The notes: generated from the sequence alone by a model not told the origin. DNA of 64,000 nucleotides from Rhodosorus marinus (GCA_029953675.1 JAMWBK010000004.1:2666001-2730000), one strand, 5' to 3'; positions 1-10,245 are shown, numbered from the stretch's first letter. Made by a program: numbers and translations.

Positions 1-1243
1 CCGCAGAATAATGAGTGGATCTGGCATTTTCCCCGTGAAGAAGCGTTGTGCATCGTAGGGTACTTGGTTTTATCAACTTTTCTTATCCGGTTCCGAGACT
101 TGGGCGGTGATGTGTTCGATACTCGCATCCAAAGTGTCAATGACGTGGTTTGGCTTTTCGATCCTAACGGAGCTCTGGTTCCTTTTCCTGATCCACTTGT
201 GATACTAAACTTGCAAAGGAAAAAGCTTTCAAATGATCGCATTTCCTGTGCCAGCTGATCTGAGCGATCTGTTCTCCCACCTGCGATTCCTTTGCTTTTT
301 CAAAACTTGGATCACGAGGATCTTCCGCCGTGACATTCAACAGCCACAGCTCAGGTACCTCGAGCTCAGCTTTGAAGATAGTTGATGATCGTGAATCCAC
401 ATCAAATGGAGCGAACATTCGTTTTTCAATCCGTCGTTCCGCACCTGACGATCAACAATGCGGGAACAGAAGAGGAGTCCTACAAGGCTAGACTTGTGGA
501 GCAGGGTTTCAAAGACCTGGATCGAAAGTCTTGACGACGTATGAAAGAAAAAAAATTAGATGAGCGTCGACATGGGCTTGAGAGAGACAACCCCTGGCAA
601 GGATAACATTCTGGAATGCACAGTCTTCTCCAGCGCGTTGCCGGGCCTTGATACAACGTGTGGTACACTGAATGCATCCCAATACCTCAGAGCTAGCGAG
701 CCTGGCTATAGCGGTCCGCCGGAGCTTCGTCGAGACCCGTCTTGCTTGTATTTTAGTTTTTAGGTATGGGCTCAGTGTGCGCAGCGACGAATGCTCTCTA
801 TGATGTCTTTACTATAGAATATTGTGCGTTTTTGGGCACGTAGCCTCTTCATTGTTTTTTGTTTCCGAGACGTGATCCATGTACGAGAAGAATCTAACCT
901 CGGATCCAACAAAGCAAAAATTTCTCACGGGATTCGTTCAGCAGCGACGCAGCATGTGAGTTAGAAGTCATTAGAAAGAGTGTACTCCGCCGGAGGAATA
1001 CAGAGAGCCTTGACATGTCCCCTAAGCAACGCTGGATGATCCACACGCTACCACTGTCGGCTTTCCTATTCCTCTTCATTGAGATCTACAAACCTGTCTT
1101 TGGAGGCACCGCATTGAGGACAAGCGAAATCGCTTCCGAAAAACTTAAACTCCCTTCCTGCAGCTGGGAATAGCGTATACCTGGTGGATCGAAGCAAAAG
1201 GGATGCTTAGCTTTCGAAGGGAGAAAACCGCCCCTGTGAATCT
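1..1243. other. No confident gene; weak ORFs only
   Basis: The forward frame beginning at base 1 stays open to a stop at 258 (about 85 codons), so the left edge could hold the end of a gene that starts outside the window, but the translation matches no family I recognise. A reverse ORF of 84 codons at 164-418 overlaps it. Neither has clear splice partners. I see no RNA gene or repeat here. Confidence 0.3.
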
Positions 1244-2383
1244 CTAATGGTGAGCACCAAGATACCCGCAGTCAAGGCACTGGTAAGCGTGAACTGTTGG
1301 TTGCTGCTCAATCGGTTCCACTGGAGCCTCTAAGTTTTCTCCAGAGCTCAGTGCCTGCTCCTCTGCTTCGAGAGCCTTCGCTGCTTCCTCCTCTCTCAAT
1401 CTTTGACGCTCAAGGACAACGCTACGGAAAATACTCTCCGCTTCTCCTTGAGAAAGCTTCAAGACGTCGGCCTCCCGAGCTGGGGCCATCGTAGCTTCCT
1501 CCTCGTCCAATGCATGTTCGCAAGCCTGTCAAAATTCTTAGACTTAGTTGTGATTCCGATTGCATGCCATTATTCCGCAAACATTTCTAAATCTTACCTC
1601 ACGATAAACACGGTCAAGGACAGACCTCTGCAAATCATCGACGGTGGAACTACCATAGCGGAACATCTTCCTGATTTCCAGCTTTTCCAGGGCCTTTGCG
1701 CCAAGAATTCGCTCCGCTGCGAACAGGATCTTTCCAAGAACTGAGGGTTGCGACCTCACCTCCAGTCCTACTTCATTGAAGCACAGCACCGCCTTTGAAT
1801 CTGAGATCTTGAGGAGCTCTTTCGCGTCCTGTACTCTCTCGATCGTTTCCACCGACATGACACCACCTGTGAACAACTCGCGTGTGAAAGACTTGAACAT
1901 CTGGCCTCGGAGAACGCCAGGCCCAAGCTTCTTCTTGAAAGTCCGAGTAATCTCGCGCATATTTTCATATGTATTCCCGTACAACGCGACGTCCTCGCCG
2001 TACTGCGTTACGAGATCTTGCTGACGTTGAACGAATCGCTTAGCTCCTACATAACCGATTCCACCCGCAGCTATAAGGAGGCAAATGACTGGTACAGCAT
2101 CCCAAAACCCAAACGAACGAGTTGGCTCCCCTGGATTTCCGTATTCCTGTTCCTGAACGCCAGTTGAGTAATCCTCATGAGTATTCCTCGACGGCCTCCG
2201 CATCGGCTGAATCGCCGGACTCGGCTGCGCAACAATCTCCACTTCCTGATCGATCTCCCTTCCTCCAGGCATAGAGATCCTTCTCTTCGCCGTCATATGC
2301 CACCTCACCACGCTCCTGGTGCTCCTCACGCATCGCTGCTGTCCAGCTCCAGACCAGCCCCAACTTCCAACAAAACAAGCCAT
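1244..2383 (-). CDS. Predicted plastid membrane protein, single TM, C-terminal CxxC (unknown family)
   Basis: Two exons, 2383-1598 and 1525-1244, join in phase 0 across a 72-bp GTAAGA...CAG intron and give 355 residues. The ATG at 2383 opens with MACFVGSWGWSG, then an Arg/Ser-rich stretch, which resembles a plastid transit peptide; the longer reading frame upstream lacks an obvious start. One hydrophobic segment (about residues 99-117, DAVPVICLLIAAGGIGYVG) is followed by a helical, charged domain and a coiled-coil-like Glu/Ala-rich region. The last residues hold one CxxC pair (YQCLDCGYLG). The helical part faintly recalls Tic110-type repeats, but that is only an impression. The function is unknown. 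Confidence 0.75.
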
Positions 2384-3464
2384 GTCCATCCTCACTTCCA
2401 AAACCCCACTCCCCCCCCCCCCAAAAAAATCTACTCCTTGCCTCTCAATCCTTATATCTTCAATTCCAGAATAGAACCCCCCAAAATCATCCCTTCTCAG
2501 TCTAATGTATTCTACCAGATTCATACCGTCATCCCCAACCCTCAACTCATCCTAAACAATCCTTCTTCCTCAGCTCAAAACCCTCCTCACGGCAACGCAC
2601 GATGGAGAACGCCATGCTAAACACCAATCCATATAAGAAATTCTTCGCTACCCCCAAGATATTTTCTATTTTTTGTTGAAGCAGGGTAATAAATTTACAA
2701 ACTATTATATTTTCTGGTTCACTGACCATTGTCCACTAACTCAAAAAGGGGGTTTACTTTTATCTCCACAAATCTGCTTGTGTTCTTCGGCGCTGGATTG
2801 AATCCTCTCTTTTTTTTTATTCAGAGGAGAGAATTTCCGTTCACCATACCCTCCTGATTCTACGTACCAAGATGACGTCATTTTCATTTATGCTGTATCT
2901 TATTTTCCAATTTTCTTTTTTGTTGAGGGGTGGGTACCCCCTTGGTTGTATCTTCTTTCGTCCATTGGAGGGGTGGACAGAAACTGAAGTATTTCTATTT
3001 TCTAAAACTATGGAAATATTTAGGACGAACGTGGCGCGTGAGTCGTTCTGTTTCCCCTCGGTAGGGAAATGATGCTTAACTATTTTCCGGGAAATGAATG
3101 TTGTTAGGGACTGGGTCCGTGGGACAGTCGTGATTTCAATGTCCCAGTCTGCACGTTCCTGCTGTACGCGGTAGCGCGTTGTTATCAGCTAAGCAGGATA
3201 CGTTTTTCGCTCTGCGGACTACCAGTATCCATTCTGTCGCGCGACGATGCGGCGAGGTTTTTTTTTGCTATTTGCTGATGCACACGTCGCAGGGCAACCC
3301 ATAGAGTGGCTGATCGACTGGGGGGCTCTTTGATCGCGATACGACCGACCTCGTGACGATTGTCGACAGCAACCGCGTCACTAACAAAAATCCTTTCCGC
3401 TCAGCTAGCTGATGACAATGTATCTGCGGTGAGCACCGAAGAAAGCGCAGGCTGAAGTCTCCAT

Positions 3465-3506
3465 AGACGGCGTTGAACACCACATTGGGGGCGTTCAACG
3501 CCGTCT
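3465..3506. repeat. Inverted repeat, 14-bp stem
   Basis: AGACGGCGTTGAAC at 3465-3478 is exactly complementary to 3493-3506, leaving a 14-base loop. It lies in non-coding sequence, and no flanking direct repeats or transposase were seen. Confidence 0.85.
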
Positions 3507-3947
3507 CAGAGCCTGAGTCATGATGTCTACCTTGGCTTTTAGACTTTTCTAAATATAGGCCCAATTTACTGTCGGAACGACGACCCGAGCTCAGGAGAAT
3601 CTGAGTAGCTGACGGGGGAGGATCATGCGGAATAGGACAACGGGCCGCCAGTCGAGGAGACGCAGACTATGCCTGCAAAAGGAGCTTCCATGGGTGTTCC
3701 GGCAGGAGATATCACACGAAACGCCGGTGATGCGGGAGCAGTATGGGTTAACCATACGCGTGTGAGGAAGGCAGGACGCCAGCCAAACGGACATATCTGA
3801 TAGCCATTGCGGGCGGGCACGGTTTTCAGCATAGTTTCAGAAGCCGAACAATACCAGCAAGCTTTGAGGTCTTCAGGATATTTGTCGGCGGGAAATCAGC
3901 CCGGGGGTTGTCCTTCTTGTAGTTGTTTCTTTCTGTTAGTGCTGCGT

Positions 3948-4019
3948 TGTCATCTCCTCAATCTTTATGTTCCTCACAATTGCGATGGACAGCTGTCCAT
4001 CGCAGTTGAGGAGATGACA
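3948..4019. repeat. Nested inverted repeat around a 24-bp palindrome
   Basis: Bases 3981-4004 are a perfect palindrome (half site TGCGATGGACAG). Outside it, the 14 bases 3948-3961 (TGTCATCTCCTCAA) pair exactly with 4006-4019. The whole could fold as a long two-part hairpin. This could be a small palindromic element or a cruciform-prone site; no coding sequence is associated. Confidence 0.85.
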
Positions 4020-4514
4020 CAAACCTGTTGAATGCGATCCGATCTAATGTTTGACCGGAAATCGCTCCACGTAGGCGTTCGATCTTCTCCTTTCCCCTGC
4101 TGCTAACCGTTCTTTGCCTTGTTTATCGATTAACTCCGTCATGCCCCATCAGAACCAAACGGGCCGTCGTCAGCAATATGCCGTAATGTGCCGCAAAACT
4201 CCAGCACGTTGACACGACAGTTCATCACAGCACGTGAAGTCATATGAAGACTTTTAGAGCCCTTCACAGCCCGCACAAAAGCCCTCCCACCACCCCATTG
4301 GCAGCCGGAAAAGGTTTCCTCGTCAACGGCAGCTGTGCGTGTTGGAGAAAAACATTTCTGTCTTCTCCTCTTCTTCCCTCTTCTAAGCTTCAACAGTCTA
4401 CTCTAGTCATGTTTCTGTTATCAGGCGCTCATTCCGAAGCAGAGATTTTCAATCTCAGCTGAGCAAGTTCGCTCCAGTGCTTAGTTCAACTCTTCATGCA
4501 TAATCCCAGTTCCT

Positions 4515-4540
4515 AAACTGGAGGGGCTACCCTCCAGTTT
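4515..4540. repeat. Short perfect hairpin, 11-bp stem and 4-base loop
   Basis: AAACTGGAGGG at 4515-4525 pairs with 4530-4540 around GCTA. It lies about 115 bp upstream of the serine acetyltransferase ATG, so it may be in the promoter or 5' leader. Any regulatory role is a guess. Confidence 0.8.
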
Positions 4541-4656
4541 ATACCTATACCTCCACGGATGTGGGCTTGGGAGAGGGGGGTTCAGATAGTTGGACCTAGT
4601 AGAACAAGACCAGGAAAGAAGGGTTTGGAATGAAGTAGTTGGCTATTCGCTGGGTC

Positions 4657-5769
4657 ATGAGCGTTTTTGGACATGTCAAGTCAAGCGAGATGGGTTTTGC
4701 ATTGACAACTCTTGAGTTGGCGCGTCGAGGTCGTCGTCGAAGGGTTTCTGTGGCAGCGGAGGGGGAAGGTGATACTAGTGGTAATGGAACTAGTCGTCCA
4801 CCAAACTCGGGAACGTATCGTACTAGTGACGTGGAGAGCACCCCCTCTCATCGGCGTCAGTTGCTCGCGGTGCCGGTAACGTCGTCAGGGTTCGGCCCGA
4901 AGGTTTCTGTGGAGGATTTGAATGGGTCTTTGCTTACCTCTGATGACCCACTTTGGTCTTTGATACAATACGAGGCTCAAGTCGGAGCTGCCAATGAACC
5001 GTTTTTGGCCACAGAGTTGTATGGCTCGGTTCTACAATATCCCTCTTTAACGGACGCGGTTTGTGTAGTACTGGCGAATAAGCTTGGAACTGGATACATG
5101 CAAGCTACACAGTGGGGAGCACTCTTGCATGATGCCTACAGCCAAGACGCGCATATCCGCCGTTGCATGCGCATGGACCTCATGGCTGTTATGGAACGAG
5201 ATCCTTCCCGTAGGCATGGTGTTGGTGTCCTGCTCTACGCTAAGGGTTGGCATGCCTTGCAGTGTTACCGACTGGCGCATTTCTTATGGAAGAGTGGTAA
5301 AGAACACATGGCGCTCTATTTGCAGTCGATGATTTCCCAGCGTTTTGGGTTGGACATTCATCCCGCCGCACAGATTGGTGGAGGAGTCTACTTTGACGAA
5401 GGCACCGGCATCGTGATCGGCGAAACTGCGGTTGTTGGGGAAAATGTGTCGATGTTTCACAACGTGACGCTCGGTGGTACTGGAAAAGATAGCGGGGATC
5501 GCCACCCAAAAGTTGACAATGGTGTTCTTATTGGAGCGGGGTCCTACATTCTCGGCAACATAAGAATTGGCAGAGGCGCGCAGGTTAACTGCCGGTCAGT
5601 GATTACGAAGAATGTCGAGGAGTTCACTGTTGTTGCTGGAGTTCCAGGCAAGGCAATAGGAAAGCTTCCACCTTACGTAGGTCCATATCCCTCGAAGATC
5701 ATGAACCATGCGCTGATGATGGAGCTCACGAACACGGAGTCGGACGTGGGAGAAGGAGTAGGTATATGA
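4657..5769 (+). CDS. Serine O-acetyltransferase homologue, catalytic His replaced by Glu
   Basis: A single-exon ORF of 370 residues from the first in-frame ATG; a second ATG at 4690 (MGFALTTLELARRGRRRRV) would also give a transit-like leader, suggesting plastid import. The N-terminal helical SAT domain and the C-terminal left-handed beta-helix of hexapeptide repeats are both complete. Family members make O-acetylserine from serine and acetyl-CoA for cysteine synthesis. Conserved features seen include RDP, DIHPAA, GIVIGETAVVG, NVTLGGTGK and GDRHPK (His283). The Asp-His pair of active enzymes is here Asp-Glu (Glu248, codon GAA at 5398). The protein ends in Gly-Ile, and a C-terminal Ile is the residue that docks SAT into O-acetylserine sulfhydrylase. 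It could be an altered enzyme or a regulatory partner. Confidence 0.92.
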   Translation: MSVFGHVKSSEMGFALTTLELARRGRRRRVSVAAEGEGDTSGNGTSRPPNSGTYRTSDVESTPSHRRQLLAVPVTSSGFGPKVSVEDLNGSLLTSDDPLWSLIQYEAQVGAANEPFLATELYGSVLQYPSLTDAVCVVLANKLGTGYMQATQWGALLHDAYSQDAHIRRCMRMDLMAVMERDPSRRHGVGVLLYAKGWHALQCYRLAHFLWKSGKEHMALYLQSMISQRFGLDIHPAAQIGGGVYFDEGTGIVIGETAVVGENVSMFHNVTLGGTGKDSGDRHPKVDNGVLIGAGSYILGNIRIGRGAQVNCRSVITKNVEEFTVVAGVPGKAIGKLPPYVGPYPSKIMNHALMMELTNTESDVGEGVGI

Positions 5770-6271
5770 TTCAGCATTGCTGTTGAATTGATCCGTCCTA
5801 TTCTTATTGGAACAACATCTCTAGAGCTGCGTGCCAAGCTTTGCTGAGTTTCTATTGTATAGCCCTTGCCAAGAAACGCCATGTTTTGTACGTATCGGTC
5901 CGTAGGCCATGATCAAGTCGAGTGCGACGTTTTGGCAATTGAACTTGCGCGGAAACCATGTTGGACAATCTTGGGCACGGCTCCCGTTCAGAGGAGCAGG
6001 TAGGAATATTTACGCTCTCGTCGGACGATGATACACCAAGTAAAACGAGAAATTTGTTTATATCAGGAGTTAGTTAAAAATGGCTACAACGTCACTGTAG
6101 TATGGAGCCAGCCCGTGTCCAATTTGCGATTCATTCTGTAGGCACGACGAGGGAGAAGAGTCTCCACTCCCACGTCGTTCCGTCGCTGGTAGTTAGCTTC
6201 CTCAGCAAACAACCAAGCATTGGACGGATGTCGGCGCCGGGATGAGCACGGTTCGCAGCACGGTCTCACCG
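5770..6271. other. Intergenic 3' flanks, nothing recognised
   Basis: This 500-bp interval lies between the ends of two convergent genes and should contain both 3' UTRs. I see no gene in it. A T-loop-like string just beyond, at about 6288-6302, was checked and rejected as a tRNA. Confidence 0.6.
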
Positions 6272-7771
6272 TCACGACCGTCTCGGGGGTTCAAATCCCC
6301 ATGCTTCCAGCGAGACGCACTCAAACTCAACCGAGGAGCAAAGGCAATGGTTTCCAAACGTCTGCGACTCATCGGAGGTGCCGTGCAGAAAGTCTGAATC
6401 AATCCAAAACGCAAAATGTCCACCCCCGCCCATGGCTAGGTGAACATCATTGCTTAGCTGAAAGTACGAATTCGATCGCGTCCATCTGAAGACCTCAAAT
6501 TTTGGAATTACGGAGAACACAAAACACTCTCCTGTGCCGTAGTAGCTCTTCTCAACCTTCCACGGCGCCGAGGCAAATCCCCCGAAAACTGCGTCGTTTG
6601 TTGCTTTTATCAGAACGAAAGTTGGCGATCGCTTCTCACATCGAGAGTAGAAGGTTTGGAGGCTGATACCGTCCCTCATGGTCGAGTAGACCAACGACAG
6701 GTCGCTGTTCCGATACCTAGGGGGTACCTGATCGTAGATCATGAGCATTTTCTCGATGTCCAGCAGTTTCGAGTCTTCAGAAAGTCTTGGTGTATAATCC
6801 GAAATCTTTCTTGTAACTTTCAGTTTTTCCAACTTCAATTCCTGGGTGCTTTCCAGCTTTCCCAAATCCACGTTTCCGTTGTCAGGTACATTCAAGCCCG
6901 CAGCCAAAGGTGATTGCCTTGATCGCGAGGTTGATCGCGGGGTTGAAGGAAGGCTCCCCTTCCTCCGCAGCTTGAGCGAGGAGTCTCCGCGCTTCAAGGA
7001 GACGAGTGGATTGCTCTGCAGCATTTCAGAAAGAAGTCGGGAGTGAACAGCAGCAATGGGGTCGTGGAATCCAACGAATCGAACGGGCTCGCCGTTGGAT
7101 CTCTCAATGACGAGAGGACTCAACATGCCCTGCGTGAGAAATTGAGACTGTGTATCTCCAACCTCTTGGATTTTCTCTCCAAGTACAAAGTCTCCACCTT
7201 CTGTCGAGATTTCGAACTCACAATCTTCGTCACCATCCGCTCGAGGAACCCCTGTGAAATCTGGCTCGAACTTGACCCTGTCCGAATAAATATAGCAAGT
7301 CCCAGGCATGTACTTGTCTTTGATCCTCACGGCCGTATCAACCTGCACAGGTGCTTCCCCAACCACAGGAATTTCCTTCCGAGATTCAATTGCTGTTTTG
7401 ACAACTCTCTCAATTCTTCCCGGAAGAGGTCTTTTCGTGACAGATCTCCACGATCTCTTTAAAGCATTCAACTCAGCCTTGAGCGAGTCCCTCTCGAACT
7501 TTGCCTGCTCGAAGCCAACCTTACCAGCCAACAGTTCCTTTTCCAACCTCGCAACCTCCCCATCTGCACTGCCCTGGTTCTCCGCATCTACCTCGAGTTT
7601 CTCATTCTCCAGATCCAATTCTTCCAATATCTTTCGGTTCCTTTCCAACTCTTTCCGAAGGTTGTCAGCCTTCTCCTTCGACGAGGTCACCTCCAACTCA
7701 AGCTCAGCCTTCTCCTTCCGCAACGACTCGACTTTCCTCCGCCAGAAATCATCCTCCTGGTTTGCCGACAT
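6272..7771 (-). CDS. Coiled-coil, GRAM-like and TLDc domain protein (OXR1/NCOA7-like)
   Basis: An uninterrupted frame of 499 residues from the first ATG (MSANQEDDFWRRK); the frame is open further upstream but has no ATG there. Residues about 4-110 are heptad-rich and predict a coiled coil. A middle part with PGTCYIYSDRVKFEPDF looks like a GRAM/PH-like strand pattern. The C-terminal region from about LSLVYSTMRDGISLQ through VFGGFASAPW, FVFSVIPKFEVFRW, GGGGHFAFWID and FECVSLEAWGF is a full TLDc domain, ending at its usual WGF. TLDc proteins of the OXR1 group bind and regulate the V-ATPase and protect against oxidative stress; a GRAM-plus-TLDc order is known there, with LysM usually first. A coiled coil takes that place here. 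Confidence 0.85.
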   Translation of the reverse strand: MSANQEDDFWRRKVESLRKEKAELELEVTSSKEKADNLRKELERNRKILEELDLENEKLEVDAENQGSADGEVARLEKELLAGKVGFEQAKFERDSLKAELNALKRSWRSVTKRPLPGRIERVVKTAIESRKEIPVVGEAPVQVDTAVRIKDKYMPGTCYIYSDRVKFEPDFTGVPRADGDEDCEFEISTEGGDFVLGEKIQEVGDTQSQFLTQGMLSPLVIERSNGEPVRFVGFHDPIAAVHSRLLSEMLQSNPLVSLKRGDSSLKLRRKGSLPSTPRSTSRSRQSPLAAGLNVPDNGNVDLGKLESTQELKLEKLKVTRKISDYTPRLSEDSKLLDIEKMLMIYDQVPPRYRNSDLSLVYSTMRDGISLQTFYSRCEKRSPTFVLIKATNDAVFGGFASAPWKVEKSYYGTGECFVFSVIPKFEVFRWTRSNSYFQLSNDVHLAMGGGGHFAFWIDSDFLHGTSDESQTFGNHCLCSSVEFECVSLEAWGFEPPRRS

Positions 7772-7904
7772 CTTTGCTAACGTCTCGATCTTAACTCGAT
7801 GCTGAACCTCAGCGATCCCTCCTTCCTCCTCTACTCCTCGAAGACGATTCCCGTGAAGTGCCAAGACAATGAGAGCCTTTTTCTCACAGCGGCACTGCTC
7901 TAGC

Positions 7905-7928
7905 CAACACAGAGCTAGCTCTGTGTTG
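7905..7928. repeat. Perfect 24-bp palindrome in the 5' region of the TLDc gene
   Basis: Half site CAACACAGAGCT followed by its exact complement. It sits about 135 bp upstream of the reverse-strand ATG, in what should be the 5' UTR or promoter. It could be a binding site for a dimeric factor. Confidence 0.85.
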
Positions 7929-9339
7929 TCACAGGTGCTCACTTTGCCCCAAAAACGTGAGGGATTGAGGCCGTAACATTGGTCAGCGCTATTTGCCCAG
8001 GAGGATGTGATGAACTGGGTGTATAATATTGGTTAGTTTTATTTGGCCAGGAAAACATGTGTTTGTGAACGGATCTGTCAGTTCAGTTTTAAAAACTTCG
8101 CTTGTTTGGAAGGATTTGGAACGTATTCTACTTTACCCACACAGGCCTTATCTCTTGACAACCGCAAAGAAATACAAAGCAACGCTGAACTAACGATGAA
8201 TAAACAGAAGACGATCTCTCAAGCAGACTGAAAGGCTTTCCGCAAGCCTCCGCAAAAAGAACCCACACCCGCGGGCGGAAATTTCACCTTCGCTTTGGGG
8301 ATTGATCACTGTTGCACTAGGAGACATAGATACAAGAGTTTCTGTAAACGCAGCTCTTCACAGATGCTTTTTCGAACGTCCAAAAGCGTTCGATGACAGC
8401 GTCTGTCAGCATTGTGGCTTATGCAACAAAACCCAAGCAGAGGATCCCTCCATCTCCTTTCAACGGATGATAATGACTGCAATCAATCAATCATAAATTA
8501 TTTATATTTTTCTAGAAAAAGTAATTTCATTTCCCAAAACAAATAAACACGTTGCTGAACAAACGAGGGCTTGAGGCATCCGCAACGACAAGAACGAGAT
8601 TTACCACACGCAAAGGATATATTCGATAGAAAGGAACATGTTTACCACATGTAAAGGATATATTCGATAGAAAGGAACATCTTCCCTTTAAGCTCCGATT
8701 TTATTTAGACGAGTCTATATGTATCTCCCATCTAATTGGACAACGTGTAGCGTGAAAGTATTTATATCTAAGGTCACCCATTATTCGTTTGGTTTTGAAA
8801 AATGAAGCATGTCCGGACGCTTCTGCTATCGTAATAAACAACCGAATAGACAGCCTGTCATCTAGATCTTTTCTCCAACAATTTTGCTTCGGCACAAGTA
8901 CACAGAAATCGAGGTTTTTGACCTGAAATCGAAGGGCTTACTTGATATTGGGATTGGGAATGGGATTTGGAGTGTTATAGTGTTATGGGAGGTGGTAGGG
9001 AGGGGGCAGGTAGGCGCGGTATACCTCGGGGGATACGAGGAAAAGGGATGAGAGCGACCCGCATTGTTCCTTTTTGCTTTGCTTTTTCGTTAAACCTGTA
9101 GGATAGGAACTCGAACTACGTCCTGGCTCTTCTGTTTCTTAGGTTTTTCTTTGTGGATGCGAAGAGCGTTTTGCGGGTTAACTTGTTGACTGGGCTCTGG
9201 GCTGTGACAGTGTAGTCACTCCTTGTTGTTGGGCGTTAGTGTGGGGTAGTGGCGAGGAATTGGTGCTAGAGTAGGGTATAAGGGCGCCTGATTGCGTTGT
9301 CCTTGCTGTTGGTTCTGTGGTTGTTTTCTTTTATGTACT
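7929..9339. other. Intergenic between divergent genes
   Basis: About 1.4 kb shared by the TLDc gene and the first SNARE gene, so probably a bidirectional promoter region. It contains an imperfect duplication around 7973-8001 and 8028-8056 (TAACATTGGTCAG versus TAATATTGGTTAG, each followed by an ATTTG-CCAGGA block) and the tandem repeat listed at 8600-8681. No convincing ORF. Confidence 0.6.
8600..8681. repeat. Tandem duplication of a 41-bp unit
   Basis: Bases 8600-8640 and 8641-8681 are head-to-tail copies differing at only a few bases (TTTACCACACGCAAAGG versus TTTACCACATGTAAAGG, then identical until the last base). This is a recent local duplication in non-coding DNA. Confidence 0.9.
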
Positions 9340-10245
9340 ATGGCTGAAGCTGGACCTTCAACTCCTGGGCCTAATCCTGTGGTGAGTATGCGTGTGTGGC
9401 TCTGTGTTCCTCGAGAATATGTTTTGCGATTTTTCAATCCTCCTCTTCGCGTGACTGCCGGTAAAAGGAGCTTTTGAATTTTTTTTTCGTTTAGGCGAAG
9501 GGGGAGAATGTCAAATATACAGCAGTTGTTAGAGCGGGTGATAGAGTACCAATCGCGACATATGCAGCCGTTAGCAACCGGGAAATTCCTGAAAGCCTGA
9601 TGGAAGACAAGCTGGACAGGCTTTTGGGGAGCGGGAGAATCAGTGAAAAGAGTCGCTTGACTATCACAGATAAGGATGTTGGAAGCATTCACTATGATTC
9701 AGGCCCGGACTACCTCTTTCTCGGTAAGGAGCAAGCTATGCGACGGTGCGAAAGTGAACAAATCGGTTAACTTTGGCTGCTCGTATGCGAATCTAGTAAT
9801 ATGTGACCGAGAATATCCCCAACGAACAGCTTTCAAGTTCCTTGCTGACTTGGGGCAGTTTTTCGGACAGCGCTTTGGTGAAGAGGGTTTGCAGTGTCCG
9901 CCATTCGGGCTCAGCGGCCCCGCAAAGCCGCTCCTCAAGGACCTGTGCTCTGAGTACAATGTAATTGAGAATGTGGATAAGATCACTGGTGTTCAAACGC
10001 AGGTCGACGATGTTAAGAACGTCATGCAAAGCAATATATCTAACGTCCTCCAAAACCAAGAGAATTTGAACGTTTTGCTCGACAAGTCGGACGCAATGAG
10101 AAATGAAGCAAACGCTTTCAGCCGCAACGCTGGTTCCGCGAAGAAGAAGTTCTGGTGGCAAAATGTCAAATTGATGATCATCATCGGGGTTCTAGTTGCA
10201 GTTTTAATTGCAATCATCGTCGGAGCAGTTTTGAAAGCGACATGA
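9340..10245 (+). CDS. Longin-domain R-SNARE (VAMP7/VAMP72-like) with zero-layer Asn
   Basis: Three exons, 9340-9381, 9495-9723 and 9797-10245, give 239 residues. Order: short Pro-rich N terminus; longin domain (about residues 20-130, with DVGSIHYDSGPDYLFL and REYPQRTAFKFL); SNARE helix (about 148-210); and a C-terminal membrane anchor (LMIIIGVLVAVLIAIIVGAVL). Such proteins drive fusion of vesicles with endosomal, vacuolar or plasma membranes. The position that is Arg in nearly all R-SNAREs (VLxR) is Asn177 here, in VLQNQENL. The penultimate-region Trp pair FWWQN before the anchor is typical of VAMPs. A second, intronless relative lies 2 kb downstream on the same strand and keeps the Arg. The membrane served cannot be told from sequence. 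Confidence 0.92.

Larger units (their letters stand above)
2384..4656. other. Intergenic, hairpin-rich, no confident gene
   Basis: This 2.3-kb stretch between divergent genes has only short overlapping ORFs that look like chance. The left end carries a C-rich run near 2408 and is probably the 5' region of the reverse gene. It contains three clear inverted repeats, listed separately at 3465-3506, 3948-4019 and 4515-4540. Confidence 0.6.

Noticed and set aside
2177-2620. Forward ORF of 147 codons
   Set aside because: It is antisense to the transit-peptide end of the reverse membrane-protein gene, and its Pro/His-rich content reflects C-rich DNA.
6205-6313. tRNA-like T-loop (GGTTCAAATCCCC) with partial acceptor pairing on the plus strand
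   Set aside because: No D arm or 7-base anticodon loop fits, the acceptor stem has two mismatches at its end, and the T-loop string is the reverse complement of the last codons of the conserved TLDc domain (AWGFEPP).
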